A stretch of 64,000 nt of DNA, from assembly GCF_905220995.1 (NCBI RefSeq), contig NZ_CAJNBJ010000002.1, forward strand, positions 1 through 64,000. Reading direction: 5' to 3'. Below the pieces are notes generated by a model that was not told the origin of the DNA, ran no database searches, and worked only from the letters and a program-made list of their open reading frames with translations. A program made the position numbers and the translations under genes. The stretch comes from Nitrospira defluvii (GTDB taxonomy: Bacteria > Nitrospirota > Nitrospiria > Nitrospirales > Nitrospiraceae). Below are positions 17,708 to 26,900 of the stretch, piece after piece. Numbering within the stretch: the first letter of the stretch is position 1; every line of letters begins with the position of its first letter.

Positions 17708-18349
17708 ATGAATCAGATCACGATCACCGGCGACGGGGTCAGGCTGGACGGCATTCTGAGAATTCCCGACCACGCGACAGGGGTCGTGGCCTTTGCTCAT
17801 GGTAGCGGCAGCGGCCGATTCAGCCCGCGTAATCAATACGTGGCCCGTGTGCTGGACACCGGCGGTTTTGCCACCCTGTTGCTGGATCTGCTTACTGCCG
17901 ACGAGGCCGACGATCGACGGAAAGTCTTCAACATCGATCTGCTGACCGACCGACTCCTGCTGGCCCAGACCTGGTTGGCCACACATCGCCCGACCAGCGG
18001 ATTGAGGGCCGGATACTTCGGTGCGAGCACGGGAGCTGCGGCAGCCTTGCAAGCAGCGGCGCGGAAACCCCAGGCCGTGGACGCAGTGGTGTCACGAGGC
18101 GGACGACCGGACTTGGCAGGTCCCTACCTCAGCCGGGTCACCGCGCCGACGCTGCTGCTCGTGGGCGGCGACGACGGCCCCGTCATCGACATGAATGAGG
18201 AGGCGCTCGCGCAACTCACGTGCGAGAAGCAGCTCATCATTATTCCCGGTGCGAGCCATCTGTTCGAAGAACCAGGTACCCTCGAACAGGTGGCTCGTGA
18301 AGCTTTGCATTGGTTCGAGCGACACCTCAGTCCCGCATCCTCAGCGTAA
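17708..18349 (+). CDS. Alpha/beta hydrolase, dienelactone-hydrolase-like
   Basis: The ATG at 17708 (MNQITITGD) has CCAGGA upstream; an in-frame ATG at 17693 would add five residues. The 213-aa protein has the fold's AHGSGSG oxyanion loop, the nucleophile elbow GASTG (about residue 105), a candidate acid in GGDDGPV and the catalytic His in PGASHLFEEPG. The substrate is unknown. It lies 10 bp before the next usp gene, so the two are probably co-transcribed with the 31-aa peptide. Confidence 0.82.
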   Translation: MNQITITGDGVRLDGILRIPDHATGVVAFAHGSGSGRFSPRNQYVARVLDTGGFATLLLDLLTADEADDRRKVFNIDLLTDRLLLAQTWLATHRPTSGLRAGYFGASTGAAAALQAAARKPQAVDAVVSRGGRPDLAGPYLSRVTAPTLLLVGGDDGPVIDMNEEALAQLTCEKQLIIIPGASHLFEEPGTLEQVAREALHWFERHLSPASSA

Positions 18350-18359
18350 AGGAGCCCCC

Positions 18360-19223
18360 ATGAAGACCCTGCTGGCAGTCGATGGATCGGACCATTCCTA
18401 CGAGGGCGTTCGCGCCCTCAAATATCTCCGCCGGGCCGATGATCTCACGCTTCTGCATGTCGTCGACGCGCCGAAACCGGCCTATCCCATGATGATGCCC
18501 GAGGTCGCGCAGGAACTGTATGCCCAGTTGGAACGCAGTATGAAGGAAGACGGCGAGCAGTTGTTGACGCGGGTGCAGTCCCTTCTCCCGTTGCACAGCG
18601 GGCCGGTCACGAAACTCCTGGAGGTCGGATCGCCGGCGGAACAGATCGTCGCAGCGGCCGAATCGCGCCACGTCGACCTCATCGTCATGGGAGCCAGGGG
18701 GCTCGGGCCAGTGAAGGAACGATTGTTCGGCAGCGTATCGCACCGGGTACTGAGCATGGCGCCTTGCGCCAAACTGATCTTGCAAGGTTCCCTTCGTAGC
18801 CTGAAGGAGGTCCTTCTCCCGCTGCAAGGGACCTCGGACGCCGAAGCAGCCGTGCGATTTCTGGCGAAACAGCCCTTTCACGAGCCAGTCAACGTGAACC
18901 TGCTCACCGTGCTCCCACCGACCCGCCCACCCTGGCCTGTGGACAATAGGGCTGCAGAACAGCTGGAAGCCCAGGCCCTTGGTCATGCCCGGGACTTCGT
19001 CGAGGAGGTCGCGGCGAAGTTACGCGCGCTCGGGTATACGACTCGCGCCACGAGCCTGCTGGGGGTTCCCCTGACCATGATTCTTCATGAGGCGGAACGG
19101 CTGCGAGTTGACCTGATTCTGGTCGGCTCTCGCGCGAGGCAGGGCATCACCCGGTTCGTGCTGGGAAGCGTGTCCCATGCGGTGCTGCATCGAGCGCCCT
19201 GTCAGGTGCTGGTATTTGAGTGA
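18360..19223 (+). CDS. Tandem universal stress protein
   Basis: ATG 18360 follows AAAGGAGCCCCC. The 287-aa protein has two Usp domains. The first has GARGLGPVKERLFGSVSHRV and the second GSRARQGITRFVLGSVSHAV as nucleotide-binding signatures; both are somewhat variant in the glycines. It is the fourth Usp-containing region within 12 kb if domains are counted in clusters, showing a stress-gene neighbourhood around the formate operon. Confidence 0.88.
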   Translation: MKTLLAVDGSDHSYEGVRALKYLRRADDLTLLHVVDAPKPAYPMMMPEVAQELYAQLERSMKEDGEQLLTRVQSLLPLHSGPVTKLLEVGSPAEQIVAAAESRHVDLIVMGARGLGPVKERLFGSVSHRVLSMAPCAKLILQGSLRSLKEVLLPLQGTSDAEAAVRFLAKQPFHEPVNVNLLTVLPPTRPPWPVDNRAAEQLEAQALGHARDFVEEVAAKLRALGYTTRATSLLGVPLTMILHEAERLRVDLILVGSRARQGITRFVLGSVSHAVLHRAPCQVLVFE

Positions 19224-19251
19224 TCGAGCGAGGTGAGGAGAGACCGGTGTG

Positions 19252-19387
19252 CAGGCCAGGCTGCTCAGAACGGTCGTCCAGCAAGGCCGCAGGGAGCACG
19301 TCGACTGAGGCGTACCCTCTGGGTGCGTCGCAAGGAGGCGTGCGACGGAGAACGCCGCTGGCGGCCTTTCTGGGCAGCCGGGACTAA
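19252..19387 (-). repeat. Stop-codon-anchored hairpin repeat, copy 2
   Basis: Read on the minus strand it begins at the TAG of the gene ending at 19384. The left arm GGCTGCCCAGAAAGG pairs with an inner right arm whose complement reads GGCTGCTCAGAACGG. The core CCAGCGGCGTTCTC ... CTGCGGCCTTGCTGGAC is conserved. The outer second right arm seen in the other copies is not evident. It lies between convergent genes. Confidence 0.7.
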
Positions 19388-19791
19388 CATGGCTGGCCGT
19401 TAAAAAGACAGGGCTTATACCGCGCCACGTCGAATTCGATGTTTTCCTGGTAGACCTGTTCGTTCCCGTTGACCCCGTCCTGATCGGGGTCGTTGAACAT
19501 GGTGTGGTTCCACCAGTAAAAAAGCGGATACTGTTCCGTGTAGTAGACCGGATTCCCGTAGTTGCTCCTCGTGTATTCCTGCACCAGCCGCCCCGTCACA
19601 TAGTCCACCTTACCGTCACCCTGCAACGAATAGAGCATGATGAACATTCTTGACTCATGGTCGTAGACTTCGTCGAGACGACTGTTCACGTCGGGCTCCA
19701 ACGGGAGGGGGTCCATGGACCATCCGTGGACTGGTGGAAACACCAGCAGAACGGCAAGAACCAGAGCGGCGGCAAGGGGGTGGTTCGTCAT
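19384..19791 (-). CDS. Exported protein with an EF-hand-like loop
   Basis: ATG 19791 (MTNHPLAAALVL) is chosen because GGAG is just upstream and a signal peptide (residues 1-24, ending HGWS) begins there; the longer frame from 19863 hides the signal. The 135-aa product contains DPDQDGVNGNE, an EF-hand-type calcium loop, in a Tyr/Asn-rich region. No family is recognised. The stop codon is contributed by the first bases of repeat copy 2. Confidence 0.6.
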   Translation of the reverse strand: MTNHPLAAALVLAVLLVFPPVHGWSMDPLPLEPDVNSRLDEVYDHESRMFIMLYSLQGDGKVDYVTGRLVQEYTRSNYGNPVYYTEQYPLFYWWNHTMFNDPDQDGVNGNEQVYQENIEFDVARYKPCLFNGQPC

Positions 19792-19947
19792 AACTCCAAC
19801 GTCCAGCCGAGATTGAGGCGTGAACATTTCGATCATGCTACCACCCACCGATACTCTGTTCAAGTTGACCGGTTCACGCGCATGCGCATATTTTCACGCG
19901 TCCTTCGGCTTGCCCATCGAACACCCGCCCTCTTATAATCGCACACG

Positions 19948-21291
19948 ATGTCCACCAGCATGCCGCGCGCGTCACTCCATACGTTAGGTTGCCGCCTCAG
20001 CCAGTCGGAAACCGCCATGTTGGCCGATACCCTGACACGCCAAGGGTACCGCCTGGTCGAGTTCGGCAAGGAAACGGACCTCCTCGTCTTGAATACCTGT
20101 TCTGTCACGGAGAATGCCGAGAAAGATTGCCGCTACGCAGTCCGCAAGACCCTGCGCCATTCGCCCAACGCCTTCGTGGCCGTCACCGGCTGTTACGCGC
20201 AGACCGGAGCCGCGCAACTGCAATCCGTGCCTGGCATCGACCTGATCGTCGGCACGCAATACAAAATGAACCTGCCGGAGTACCTCCCGGCCCCGGACCA
20301 ACTCCGGAAACAACCGGAACCGGAACTCCGCCATAGCCGAACGATCGATCGCGAGGACTTCGTCCTCCCCGGCACCGCCTATTCCGACTCGACCAGGGCG
20401 CTGCTGAAGATACAAGACGGATGCGATTTCATGTGCAGTTTTTGCCTGATTCCCTTCGCACGGGGGCGCGAGCGCAGCCGGGTGGCCGAGGATGTCTTGC
20501 GAGAAGCGCGCGAACTGGCCGGCCACGGTTACAAGGAACTGGTGCTGACCGGCGTGAACATCGGTCGCTACTCGCATCATGGAATGGAATTGGTCGACCT
20601 GATTCGTGAGATTGAGGCCATCCCGGAGGTCATCCGGATCAGGATTTCCTCCATCGAGCCGACAACCGTCCCTCCGGAGTTGCTCCGGCACATGGCCGCC
20701 TCGACGAAACTCTGCCGCTATCTCCATATTCCCCTGCAAAGCGGCGATGACCACATCCTGCAGGCGATGAACCGGCGATATACCGTCCGTGACTATGAGG
20801 ACCTGATCGACCAAGCCTTCCGCCTGATGCCCGACCTCGGTCTCGGCACAGACCTCATGGTCGGGTTTCCCGGCGAAGACGAACAGGCCTTCGCCAACAC
20901 GCGGCACACTGTCGACCGTCTGCCCTTCTCCTATTGTCACGTGTTCAGCTATTCATCCCGGCCAGGAACGGCTGCGACACGACTGGAGCACAAGATTCCG
21001 GCCGCCGTGATCAGGCAGCGCAGCAAGACGCTGGCGGAATTATCCCGAAGCAAGGCGTTGGCGTTTTACCAACGACACATCGGCCGCACCGAGTCCGTGT
21101 TGTTTGAACAGGGTGACCGTGATGGCTTTCGTACCGGCACAACCGGGAATTTCACCCGCGTCGCCGTCCCGGCAGAAACAGTCGCGGCCGGCTCCATCCA
21201 CCCCGTCACCATTACCGGCGTGATGGACGGCCTGGCCTACGGCCACCTCGCCGCTCCCTCCGCCATCCACTCACGCAGGCCATTGTTATGA
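19948..21291 (+). CDS. mtaB: tRNA methylthiotransferase MtaB
   Basis: The 447-aa radical-SAM methylthiotransferase converts t6A37 to ms2t6A37 in ANN-decoding tRNAs. It has the N-terminal UPF0004 domain with Cys in LGCRLSQSE, NTCSVTE and TGCYAQ, then the radical SAM motif CDFMCSFCLIP (about residue 156) followed by ARGRERSR, and a C-terminal TRAM-like region. The CRLSQSE form separates MtaB from MiaB (CQMNEYD). It overlaps miaB by four bases (ATGA). Confidence 0.93.
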   Translation: MSTSMPRASLHTLGCRLSQSETAMLADTLTRQGYRLVEFGKETDLLVLNTCSVTENAEKDCRYAVRKTLRHSPNAFVAVTGCYAQTGAAQLQSVPGIDLIVGTQYKMNLPEYLPAPDQLRKQPEPELRHSRTIDREDFVLPGTAYSDSTRALLKIQDGCDFMCSFCLIPFARGRERSRVAEDVLREARELAGHGYKELVLTGVNIGRYSHHGMELVDLIREIEAIPEVIRIRISSIEPTTVPPELLRHMAASTKLCRYLHIPLQSGDDHILQAMNRRYTVRDYEDLIDQAFRLMPDLGLGTDLMVGFPGEDEQAFANTRHTVDRLPFSYCHVFSYSSRPGTAATRLEHKIPAAVIRQRSKTLAELSRSKALAFYQRHIGRTESVLFEQGDRDGFRTGTTGNFTRVAVPAETVAAGSIHPVTITGVMDGLAYGHLAAPSAIHSRRPLL

Positions 21292-22646
21292 CTCAACCGA
21301 CTAAGCCCCACACCGTCCATATCGAAACGTTCGGCTGCCAGATGAACGAGTACGACTCGGAGCTGGTCCGCACGTTGCTACGCAAAGCAGGCTTCGAGTT
21401 CACCGAGGACCGTGAACGCGCCGACGTCATGCTGATGAACACCTGCGCGATCCGTGAGAACGCCCACAACAAGGTCTACGGGCATCTCGCGGAACTGAAA
21501 GCCGTGAAGGCGCAACGCCCGCTGGTCGTGGGCGTGCTGGGCTGCATGGCGCAAAACCTGAAGGAAGAGCTCACCGAGAAGCAGCCCCTCGTAGACGTGT
21601 TGGTGGGACCGGACGGATACCGGCAACTGCCCGGGTTGCTGACGAGGGCCTTAACCTCAGAAGAGGAGCAGTTGACGCGCCGCGGGCTGGCGGTAGACCT
21701 GTCGGAGTACGAAACGTACGACGACATCCTGCCGGAGCGCGACGGCGGCGTGAACGCGTGGATCGCGATCATGCGCGGCTGCGATAACTTCTGCAGTTTC
21801 TGCGTGGTCCCGTACACACGTGGACGGGAGCGTTCGCGCAATCCCGAGGGAATCTTGCGCGAGGTGGAAGCCTCGGTGGCATCCGGTCATACCCAGATCA
21901 CGCTGCTCGGACAAAATGTGAACTCTTATCACCATGACAACTGGGACTTCGCCCGGCTCATTTTGGCCGTCGCCGAGGTGCCGGGCGTGCAGCGTGTGCG
22001 TTTTACCTCCCCGCATCCGAAGGATTTTCCCCCGGCCCTGCTAGACGCAGTCGCGGGTCATCCGAACATCTGTAAACACATCCACCTGCCGCTGCAGTCC
22101 GGCAACGATCGTATTCTCGACCTTATGAATCGGACCTACAGCCGTAAGGAATACCTCGACTTGTCCGCGACGATCCGTCGCAGGCATCCCGGCATCGCCC
22201 TGACGACCGATATTATCTGTGGATTCAGTTCCGAAACCGAAGAAGAGTTTCTCGATACCTATCGCGTGGTGGAGGAGGTACAGTATCACTCCGCTTATGT
22301 ATTCAAATATTCGGAACGCAAGAACACCATCGCGGCGCGCAAGTTTCCGGACGATGTGCCGGAAGCCGTGAAGGGAGAACGGGTCAGCCGCCTGGTCGAC
22401 CTACAACGTCCGATCACCGCGCGACTGAACCGTGAACTGATCGGACGAACTCTTTCGGTGATGGTGGAAGGCGATTCGAAACGCTCTACCGACCAGTGGA
22501 TGGGGCGCACCGATACCGGGGTGTATGTCATTTGGAACAAACAAGATGCGCCGGCAACACTCGGCAGCATCCAACCGATCACCATCTTGGATGGAAGCGC
22601 CGCTGTGCTCATGGGACGGCGCGAGGCTGGTGCGACCCTCTCGTGA
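21288..22646 (+). CDS. miaB: tRNA-2-methylthio-N6-dimethylallyladenosine synthase MiaB
   Basis: The 452-aa protein adds the methylthio group to i6A37 of UNN-decoding tRNAs. UPF0004 cysteines are in FGCQMNEYDSE, NTCAIRENA and LGCMAQNL; the radical SAM cluster is CDNFCSFCVVPYTRGRE (about residue 162), and a TRAM domain ends the chain. The ATG overlaps the mtaB stop, so the two tRNA-modifying enzymes are translationally coupled. Confidence 0.95.
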   Translation: MTQPTKPHTVHIETFGCQMNEYDSELVRTLLRKAGFEFTEDRERADVMLMNTCAIRENAHNKVYGHLAELKAVKAQRPLVVGVLGCMAQNLKEELTEKQPLVDVLVGPDGYRQLPGLLTRALTSEEEQLTRRGLAVDLSEYETYDDILPERDGGVNAWIAIMRGCDNFCSFCVVPYTRGRERSRNPEGILREVEASVASGHTQITLLGQNVNSYHHDNWDFARLILAVAEVPGVQRVRFTSPHPKDFPPALLDAVAGHPNICKHIHLPLQSGNDRILDLMNRTYSRKEYLDLSATIRRRHPGIALTTDIICGFSSETEEEFLDTYRVVEEVQYHSAYVFKYSERKNTIAARKFPDDVPEAVKGERVSRLVDLQRPITARLNRELIGRTLSVMVEGDSKRSTDQWMGRTDTGVYVIWNKQDAPATLGSIQPITILDGSAAVLMGRREAGATLS

Positions 22647-23109
22647 ACGCCTTCTGCTTCGCCCACCCTACCCCGGCCCTGCGTCTCTCACTAGTGCGCG
22701 CTGCCGCGCGATCGCACAACCAGCGGGCACAGACTGCAGGTCCGAGGGGACATTGTTGCCCACTCCTGAACAATTCTCGCCAATTTTTAGACGCCCGCCC
22801 GCGTCAGACTGACAACCAGGATCGGCACCACCTGTCCTCTCGGTTTCGTCGACCCGAGCGGCCTCACGATGACCGCCCGGTTTATGGAGCGCTCTTGCCA
22901 CCTTGAAACTTCAATAGTTTAAACAGCAGTCCCCACTGCATCGCGTCACGCAACATTCACGACCATCATCGTAGTGAGCGACTCCCCAGAGTCGAAAACT
23001 CGCGCCCCGTAAGTCCATGGAATCAGGGCATAGGCCTTGCTTGGTCCACTCTGGCGACCAACAGCAAGAGAACAGAACAACCACCGATCCGGCCAGAGGA
23101 CGTCCCGCC
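22647..23109. other. Gap with no recognised gene
   Basis: This 463-bp stretch after miaB has only short frames with unnatural peptides on both strands. A small hairpin (GACTC CCCA GAGTC) lies at about 22980-22994, and a DraI-like TTTAAA patch at 22918. No terminator with a T-run, tRNA or repeat copy was found. Confidence 0.4.
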
Positions 23110-23241
23110 ATGAAGAAACAGATCGCCCAGAGTCAGGTAGAAGAAGCCCCTAGGGGAATGAGCCTGGAAACCATTATTGCCGTCGGGGTCTTCGGATGGA
23201 TGGCCCTCGGCGTCGTGATGATGGGCCTGGGTATCTGGTAA
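23110..23241 (+). CDS. 43-aa single-span membrane protein
   Basis: ATG 23110 lies after AGAGGACGTCCCGCC. The product has a polar start (MKKQIAQSQVEEAPRG) and one C-terminal hydrophobic helix (TIIAVGVFGWMALGVVMMGL) ending GIW. The upstream extension to 23017 reads as non-coding. No family is recognised. The next gene, a lipoprotein, starts 86 bp later on the same strand. Confidence 0.55.
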   Translation: MKKQIAQSQVEEAPRGMSLETIIAVGVFGWMALGVVMMGLGIW

Positions 23242-23327
23242 GGCCGATCCGTCTCCTCGCGACTTCGCCCTGAAGACGCGCCGCCACCGTTCCCAAGCAC
23301 ATCAACCAGCCGAGAAGGAAGACCGTT

Positions 23328-24362
23328 ATGCTGACCTACGGCTCCCGCTCCCCCCTGACAGCCACCGTACATTCCGCAATCCTTGGGTTGAGTTTCCTTG
23401 GAGCAATGGCGGCCGGGTGTTCAGCGACAACCGCCTCCGTTCACCAACAGGCAGGGCAACCTCAGGCGTCTGTCCGGCTGGAAGAAGTCGCCGATTGGGA
23501 GTTTGAAGCCTCCCACCCCAGTTCTTTGGAAATCGACACCCTGCGGGACCTCCTGCGGGCTGTCGTGATTTCCGATGCACCGACCGATCTATCGAATCTG
23601 CCCGTGGATGGCAGCAAGCCGATGACAGTGTTCAGCGATGAGGACGTGCGATATCTTGCTCCCCTGCTAGCCCAAGCGTTGTCCCAAGCGCAACCCGAAT
23701 ACGTGGTCGCTTTCCGGCTATCCTCATCGGCAGGGTCAGGCGTTGAACCCACCGCGGGCACCCTTTACGTTCACAACGACCGGTTATACCTCACCATCAC
23801 CGAGCACCAGGGCACGCTCCAGAAAGTTGAATCGACATGGTTTCGTAGCGGCCGACCGGCACGCGTCGTGAGTATTGCTCCGGCCTCGGCCGGTCGCATC
23901 GAGCAGGCAGTGCCGGCCACCGTCCAGGGGCAACAGCAGCTAAAGTCGTTGGCCATCGACTACAGCCTGTTTACCAAGAAGGTTGATCCAGGTCCGGCCC
24001 AGGCCAAGGATGCAGTCGCAGCCGCGGTTAAACCAGCCCAGACGATGTCCGCGCCGGCGGCTGCGCATCCTGCCGAACGGCCGGTGAGCCTTCGCCCCAG
24101 CACGCCTTCGCCCGCCGAGGAACAAGTCGCGGCCAACGTACCGACGATGGCAGATGATCGAATGAGTGAAACCCTGCAGGAATTGCAGGATGCGCGGGAC
24201 GCCATGGCCCGCAAGGACGCCAAGATCAACGCCCTCCGACGAGATTTAGAATCGATGCGGGTGCAGTTGGAAACGAAGGACAAGGAACTGCGGGCAGTCA
24301 AGAATACACAGCAGACACAGCCCAGACGGGACAACCGGAACAAGGCCGAACTTATTCGCTGA
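23328..24362 (+). CDS. Hypothetical lipoprotein with C-terminal coiled coil
   Basis: The 344-aa precursor has a signal peptide with lipobox LGAMAAGC (Cys at about residue 31). Residues 50-215 form a mixed domain of unknown type, 220-280 are Ala/Pro-rich, and 285-330 form a charged heptad helix (LQELQDARDAMARKDAKIN). A basic tail ends the chain. It is predicted to be anchored in a membrane by lipid, possibly reaching the cell wall. No homologue is recognised. Confidence 0.7.
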   Translation: MLTYGSRSPLTATVHSAILGLSFLGAMAAGCSATTASVHQQAGQPQASVRLEEVADWEFEASHPSSLEIDTLRDLLRAVVISDAPTDLSNLPVDGSKPMTVFSDEDVRYLAPLLAQALSQAQPEYVVAFRLSSSAGSGVEPTAGTLYVHNDRLYLTITEHQGTLQKVESTWFRSGRPARVVSIAPASAGRIEQAVPATVQGQQQLKSLAIDYSLFTKKVDPGPAQAKDAVAAAVKPAQTMSAPAAAHPAERPVSLRPSTPSPAEEQVAANVPTMADDRMSETLQELQDARDAMARKDAKINALRRDLESMRVQLETKDKELRAVKNTQQTQPRRDNRNKAELIR

Positions 24363-24376
24363 CCCGGCCACTGCGC

Positions 24377-25093
24377 TCACCCCACATCAATCAACTCCGG
24401 CCTTAACAGCACCACCTCGCGCGAGATCGGCTGCCGGAAATTCATCCGGCAATAGCAGCCATAGGTCACATAGGTATCTTGCAGGCAATAGAGGGCGATC
24501 TCCCGCCCCTGCCCCTCCGTCCACATCTGCGCCACCTGCGAGCCGCTTCCGGACTTGCTCTCGACGTTCAACGCCCGGGCCAGCACGTCCAGCTTCACCC
24601 ACCCGCGATTATCCCAATTGCTCCAGATCGCCATGGTGTCATAGACAGGCTCCGCCCGAAACTTGGCCAGATTGATCTCCATGCTCGGCTTCACCTGATG
24701 GATGATCGATCGCTTTTTGATAAAGGGCAGATCGAAATTGAGGCCGTTGTGGGTAATGAACAACGAGGGACGCAGTTGCGCCAAATGGCTCCAGAAGCAC
24801 CGCAGGAGCTCCTGCTCGTTCCCCCCGTACCAGGAGGTGGCGCCGCGAGGCTCAAGATTGTCGGAAAACTCCAGAAGGCCGATGCAGACAATCTTGCTGA
24901 ACGTCCCGTCGAAGGACGATTTCTCGTAGAGTTCGTCTTCCAGGCGCTGTTGGGCCTGCGCCTCCCCGACCGCGAAGAGATCGCCCCCGGTTTGATCATA
25001 GGCAGCCTCCCCAGAGGTGAGCTGGCGTCCGGCAATCCGCGCCCATTCGTGCTTGGGCGCCTGCACCGTTTCAATATCGAGCACCACCTTCAT
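24377..25093 (-). CDS. 3'-5' exonuclease, PolB-exonuclease-like
   Basis: The 238-aa DnaQ-fold protein resembles the stand-alone exonuclease domain of family B polymerases. ExoI is DIET (residues 6-9), ExoII is HNGLNFDLPFI (about 115-125), and ExoIII is YCLQD near 203-207, giving the Asp/Glu metal ligands. The ATG overlaps the stop of the Nudix gene by four bases, linking it to nucleotide-pool cleaning and repair. Confidence 0.85.
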   Translation of the reverse strand: MKVVLDIETVQAPKHEWARIAGRQLTSGEAAYDQTGGDLFAVGEAQAQQRLEDELYEKSSFDGTFSKIVCIGLLEFSDNLEPRGATSWYGGNEQELLRCFWSHLAQLRPSLFITHNGLNFDLPFIKKRSIIHQVKPSMEINLAKFRAEPVYDTMAIWSNWDNRGWVKLDVLARALNVESKSGSGSQVAQMWTEGQGREIALYCLQDTYVTYGCYCRMNFRQPISREVVLLRPELIDVG

Positions 25094-25491
25094 CGGAAGG
25101 ACACCTTCTTTTCTCGAAGCGCGGCGATCACCGGCTGATCGGCCTGCGGAAACTCGAACGCTGCCATTTCATTGGGATAGACCCATCGGACTTCCGCACA
25201 GTCCAGGGCCACCGCGGTCCCGGTTTCGATCCGACACCAAAAAAAATGCAGTTCTACCACCTTCTCAGGATACTCGTGTCTGACGATTTGGAAGGGAGTC
25301 GGAGTTCCGATGCGAATGTTCAGCTCCTCCCAGAGTTCCCGTCGCAGACATTCCTCCAGGGTTTCTCCCGCCTCCCGTTTTCCGCCGGGAAATTCCCAAA
25401 ACCCGCCGAGATGCACGCCCGCCTTCCGGCGCGCGATCAGGTAGCGTCCTTCATGTGCGATGATCCCTGCTGCGACCTCGATGACTTCCAT
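25090..25491 (-). CDS. MutT-like Nudix hydrolase
   Basis: The 133-aa protein has a Nudix box beginning at GGKREAGETLEECLRRELWEE (residues 36-56), with Leu in place of the usual final Gly. The order EVAAGII...GFWEFPGGK is that of MutT and (8-oxo)-dGTP diphosphatases. It is overlapped by the exonuclease gene and lies about 100 bp after the mutY-like gene, so it likely belongs to an oxidised-nucleotide repair set. Confidence 0.88.
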   Translation of the reverse strand: MEVIEVAAGIIAHEGRYLIARRKAGVHLGGFWEFPGGKREAGETLEECLRRELWEELNIRIGTPTPFQIVRHEYPEKVVELHFFWCRIETGTAVALDCAEVRWVYPNEMAAFEFPQADQPVIAALREKKVSFR

Positions 25492-25593
25492 GGAGTAGTA
25501 GTCTGATACCGTCCGATCAACAATCTTGAAGGGTCACGGCATTCTTCCCTGCAGCGTTGAGCATCGACCATTGATCACGAAACAATTCCCTCA

Positions 25594-26319
25594 TCACTTC
25601 TTTCCGTCGAAGGGATAGGTCTTGCAGAACGTCTTCATGGGGCAGAGCAGACAATAGGGATTACGGGCGGTACAGACCGTCGCGCCAAAATCCATGATCG
25701 CTTGATTGAAGTCATATCCCTTGCCACGAGGAATCAGCGCCTCGGAGAGTTCCCAGAGCGCCGATTTCTGACCTTTCGGGTCTCCCTCCGCAATGAACAC
25801 ACGGTACAAGACGCGTATCACATTGGTATCGAGAATCGGCGCATCCTCGTTGAACGCAAACGAACGGATTGCGCCGGCCGTATACCGGCCGATGCCCTTG
25901 AAAGACAAGAGCTCATCCGCATCATTCGGTAACTGCCCTCCGTAACGGGCCACCGTTTCACGCGCGATGCTGTGCAGTCGTTCGGGACGAATGTTGTAGC
26001 CCAACGGGTACCAGGTCTGTTTCACCTCGGCCACCGGCGCGTCGGCCAACTCCGTGAAGGACGGGTACCGTTCCAGAAACTCATGGTACTTGGGGATGAC
26101 GCGATCCACCTGCGTCTGCTGAAGCATCACCTCCGAGACCAGAATGTGGTAGGGATCGGAGGTTCTCCGCCAGGGCAGGTCGCGGCCGTGCTCCTTGTAC
26201 CATTTCAACAACCGGTTCTGAAATCGCCGCTTCTGCCCGGGGGCGAGCGGAACGGAAGACTTCGACGGTTGCTTCTTGCGCCTCGAGGCTGATTTGGTCG
26301 CGCGAGTGTTTGTAGGCAT
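25594..26319 (-). CDS. mutY: Short MutY-type adenine DNA glycosylase
   Basis: The 241-aa HhH-GPD enzyme removes adenine opposite 8-oxoG. It has the catalytic Glu in SEVMLQQTQVDRV, the helix-hairpin-helix FKGIGRYTAGAI, the catalytic Asp in ILDTNVIRVLYR, and the 4Fe-4S ligands in CTARNPYCLLCPMKTFC at the end. A Lys/Arg-rich N-tail precedes the domain. It lacks the C-terminal Nudix-like 8-oxoG-recognition domain of full MutY (about 350 aa). A separate Nudix protein is encoded just downstream. Confidence 0.85.
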   Translation of the reverse strand: MPTNTRATKSASRRKKQPSKSSVPLAPGQKRRFQNRLLKWYKEHGRDLPWRRTSDPYHILVSEVMLQQTQVDRVIPKYHEFLERYPSFTELADAPVAEVKQTWYPLGYNIRPERLHSIARETVARYGGQLPNDADELLSFKGIGRYTAGAIRSFAFNEDAPILDTNVIRVLYRVFIAEGDPKGQKSALWELSEALIPRGKGYDFNQAIMDFGATVCTARNPYCLLCPMKTFCKTYPFDGKK

Positions 26320-26473
26320 ACCGGTTCGTGATGGGTGGCGGCATTCTAAGAGGCAGGGGACTGAAAATCAAACACCGGACAGGAGGCGGAGGACACCGCA
26401 AGGCATGGACTTCGCTGACAGTCACCGACCATGCCTTGCGGCACCTGGCGGCCGTTCGAGCAGATCGAAGCCG

Positions 26474-26839
26474 CTATTGAGGCGAGGCCTGCACCTTGGT
26501 CGCCTCCTTCACAGGGGGATCGATGACGATGTTCGGCCCCTGCACCTTCGGCAACACACCGGCGCCCGGTTTCTCCAACACCCGGAGATTTTGGTCGTTG
26601 CTCGACAGTTTTTGCGACACGTGTCGTTCATCGAAGGCGGCCGCCCCGATCAACGCCGACTCCCCGCTCGCGTTGGTGCGGCCTGGATCATTGGCGAGTG
26701 ACTGCCCGTTGACCGGATCACTCGCCTTTCCCATCGGGTAGCCCGGATGCTTCGGCAGCAGAGCCGGATTCCCGAACACCGGGGAACCGGCCAGGACCAG
26801 ACTCAACGCTCCTGTGTATATGAGTAATGAGCTTTTCAT
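26474..26839 (-). CDS. Exported hypothetical protein
   Basis: ATG 26839 has GGAGG eight bases upstream; the GTG immediately before it is less likely. The 121-aa product has a clear signal peptide (residues 1-23, cleavage after VFG) and a Pro/Asn/Gly-rich low-complexity mature part, probably disordered. No family is recognised. A 9-bp hairpin lies in its 5' leader. Confidence 0.6.
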   Translation of the reverse strand: MKSSLLIYTGALSLVLAGSPVFGNPALLPKHPGYPMGKASDPVNGQSLANDPGRTNASGESALIGAAAFDERHVSQKLSSNDQNLRVLEKPGAGVLPKVQGPNIVIDPPVKEATKVQASPQ

Positions 26840-26875
26840 CACAACACCTCCCTGATGACCGGTGAAACCACCACG

Positions 26876-26900
26876 CCCTCAGACAGAAAAAGTCTGAGGG
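26876..26900. promoter_or_regulatory. Leader hairpin upstream of the 26839 gene
   Basis: A perfect 9-bp inverted repeat (CCCTCAGAC / GTCTGAGGG) with a 7-nt A-rich loop sits 37 bp before the start codon. On neither strand does a T-run follow, so it is not a simple terminator. It could be a protein-binding site or a 5' mRNA hairpin. Confidence 0.4.

Noticed and set aside
22668-22901. Short minus frame in the gap after miaB
   Set aside because: Arg/Gly-rich unnatural peptide, no start signal, no family resemblance.
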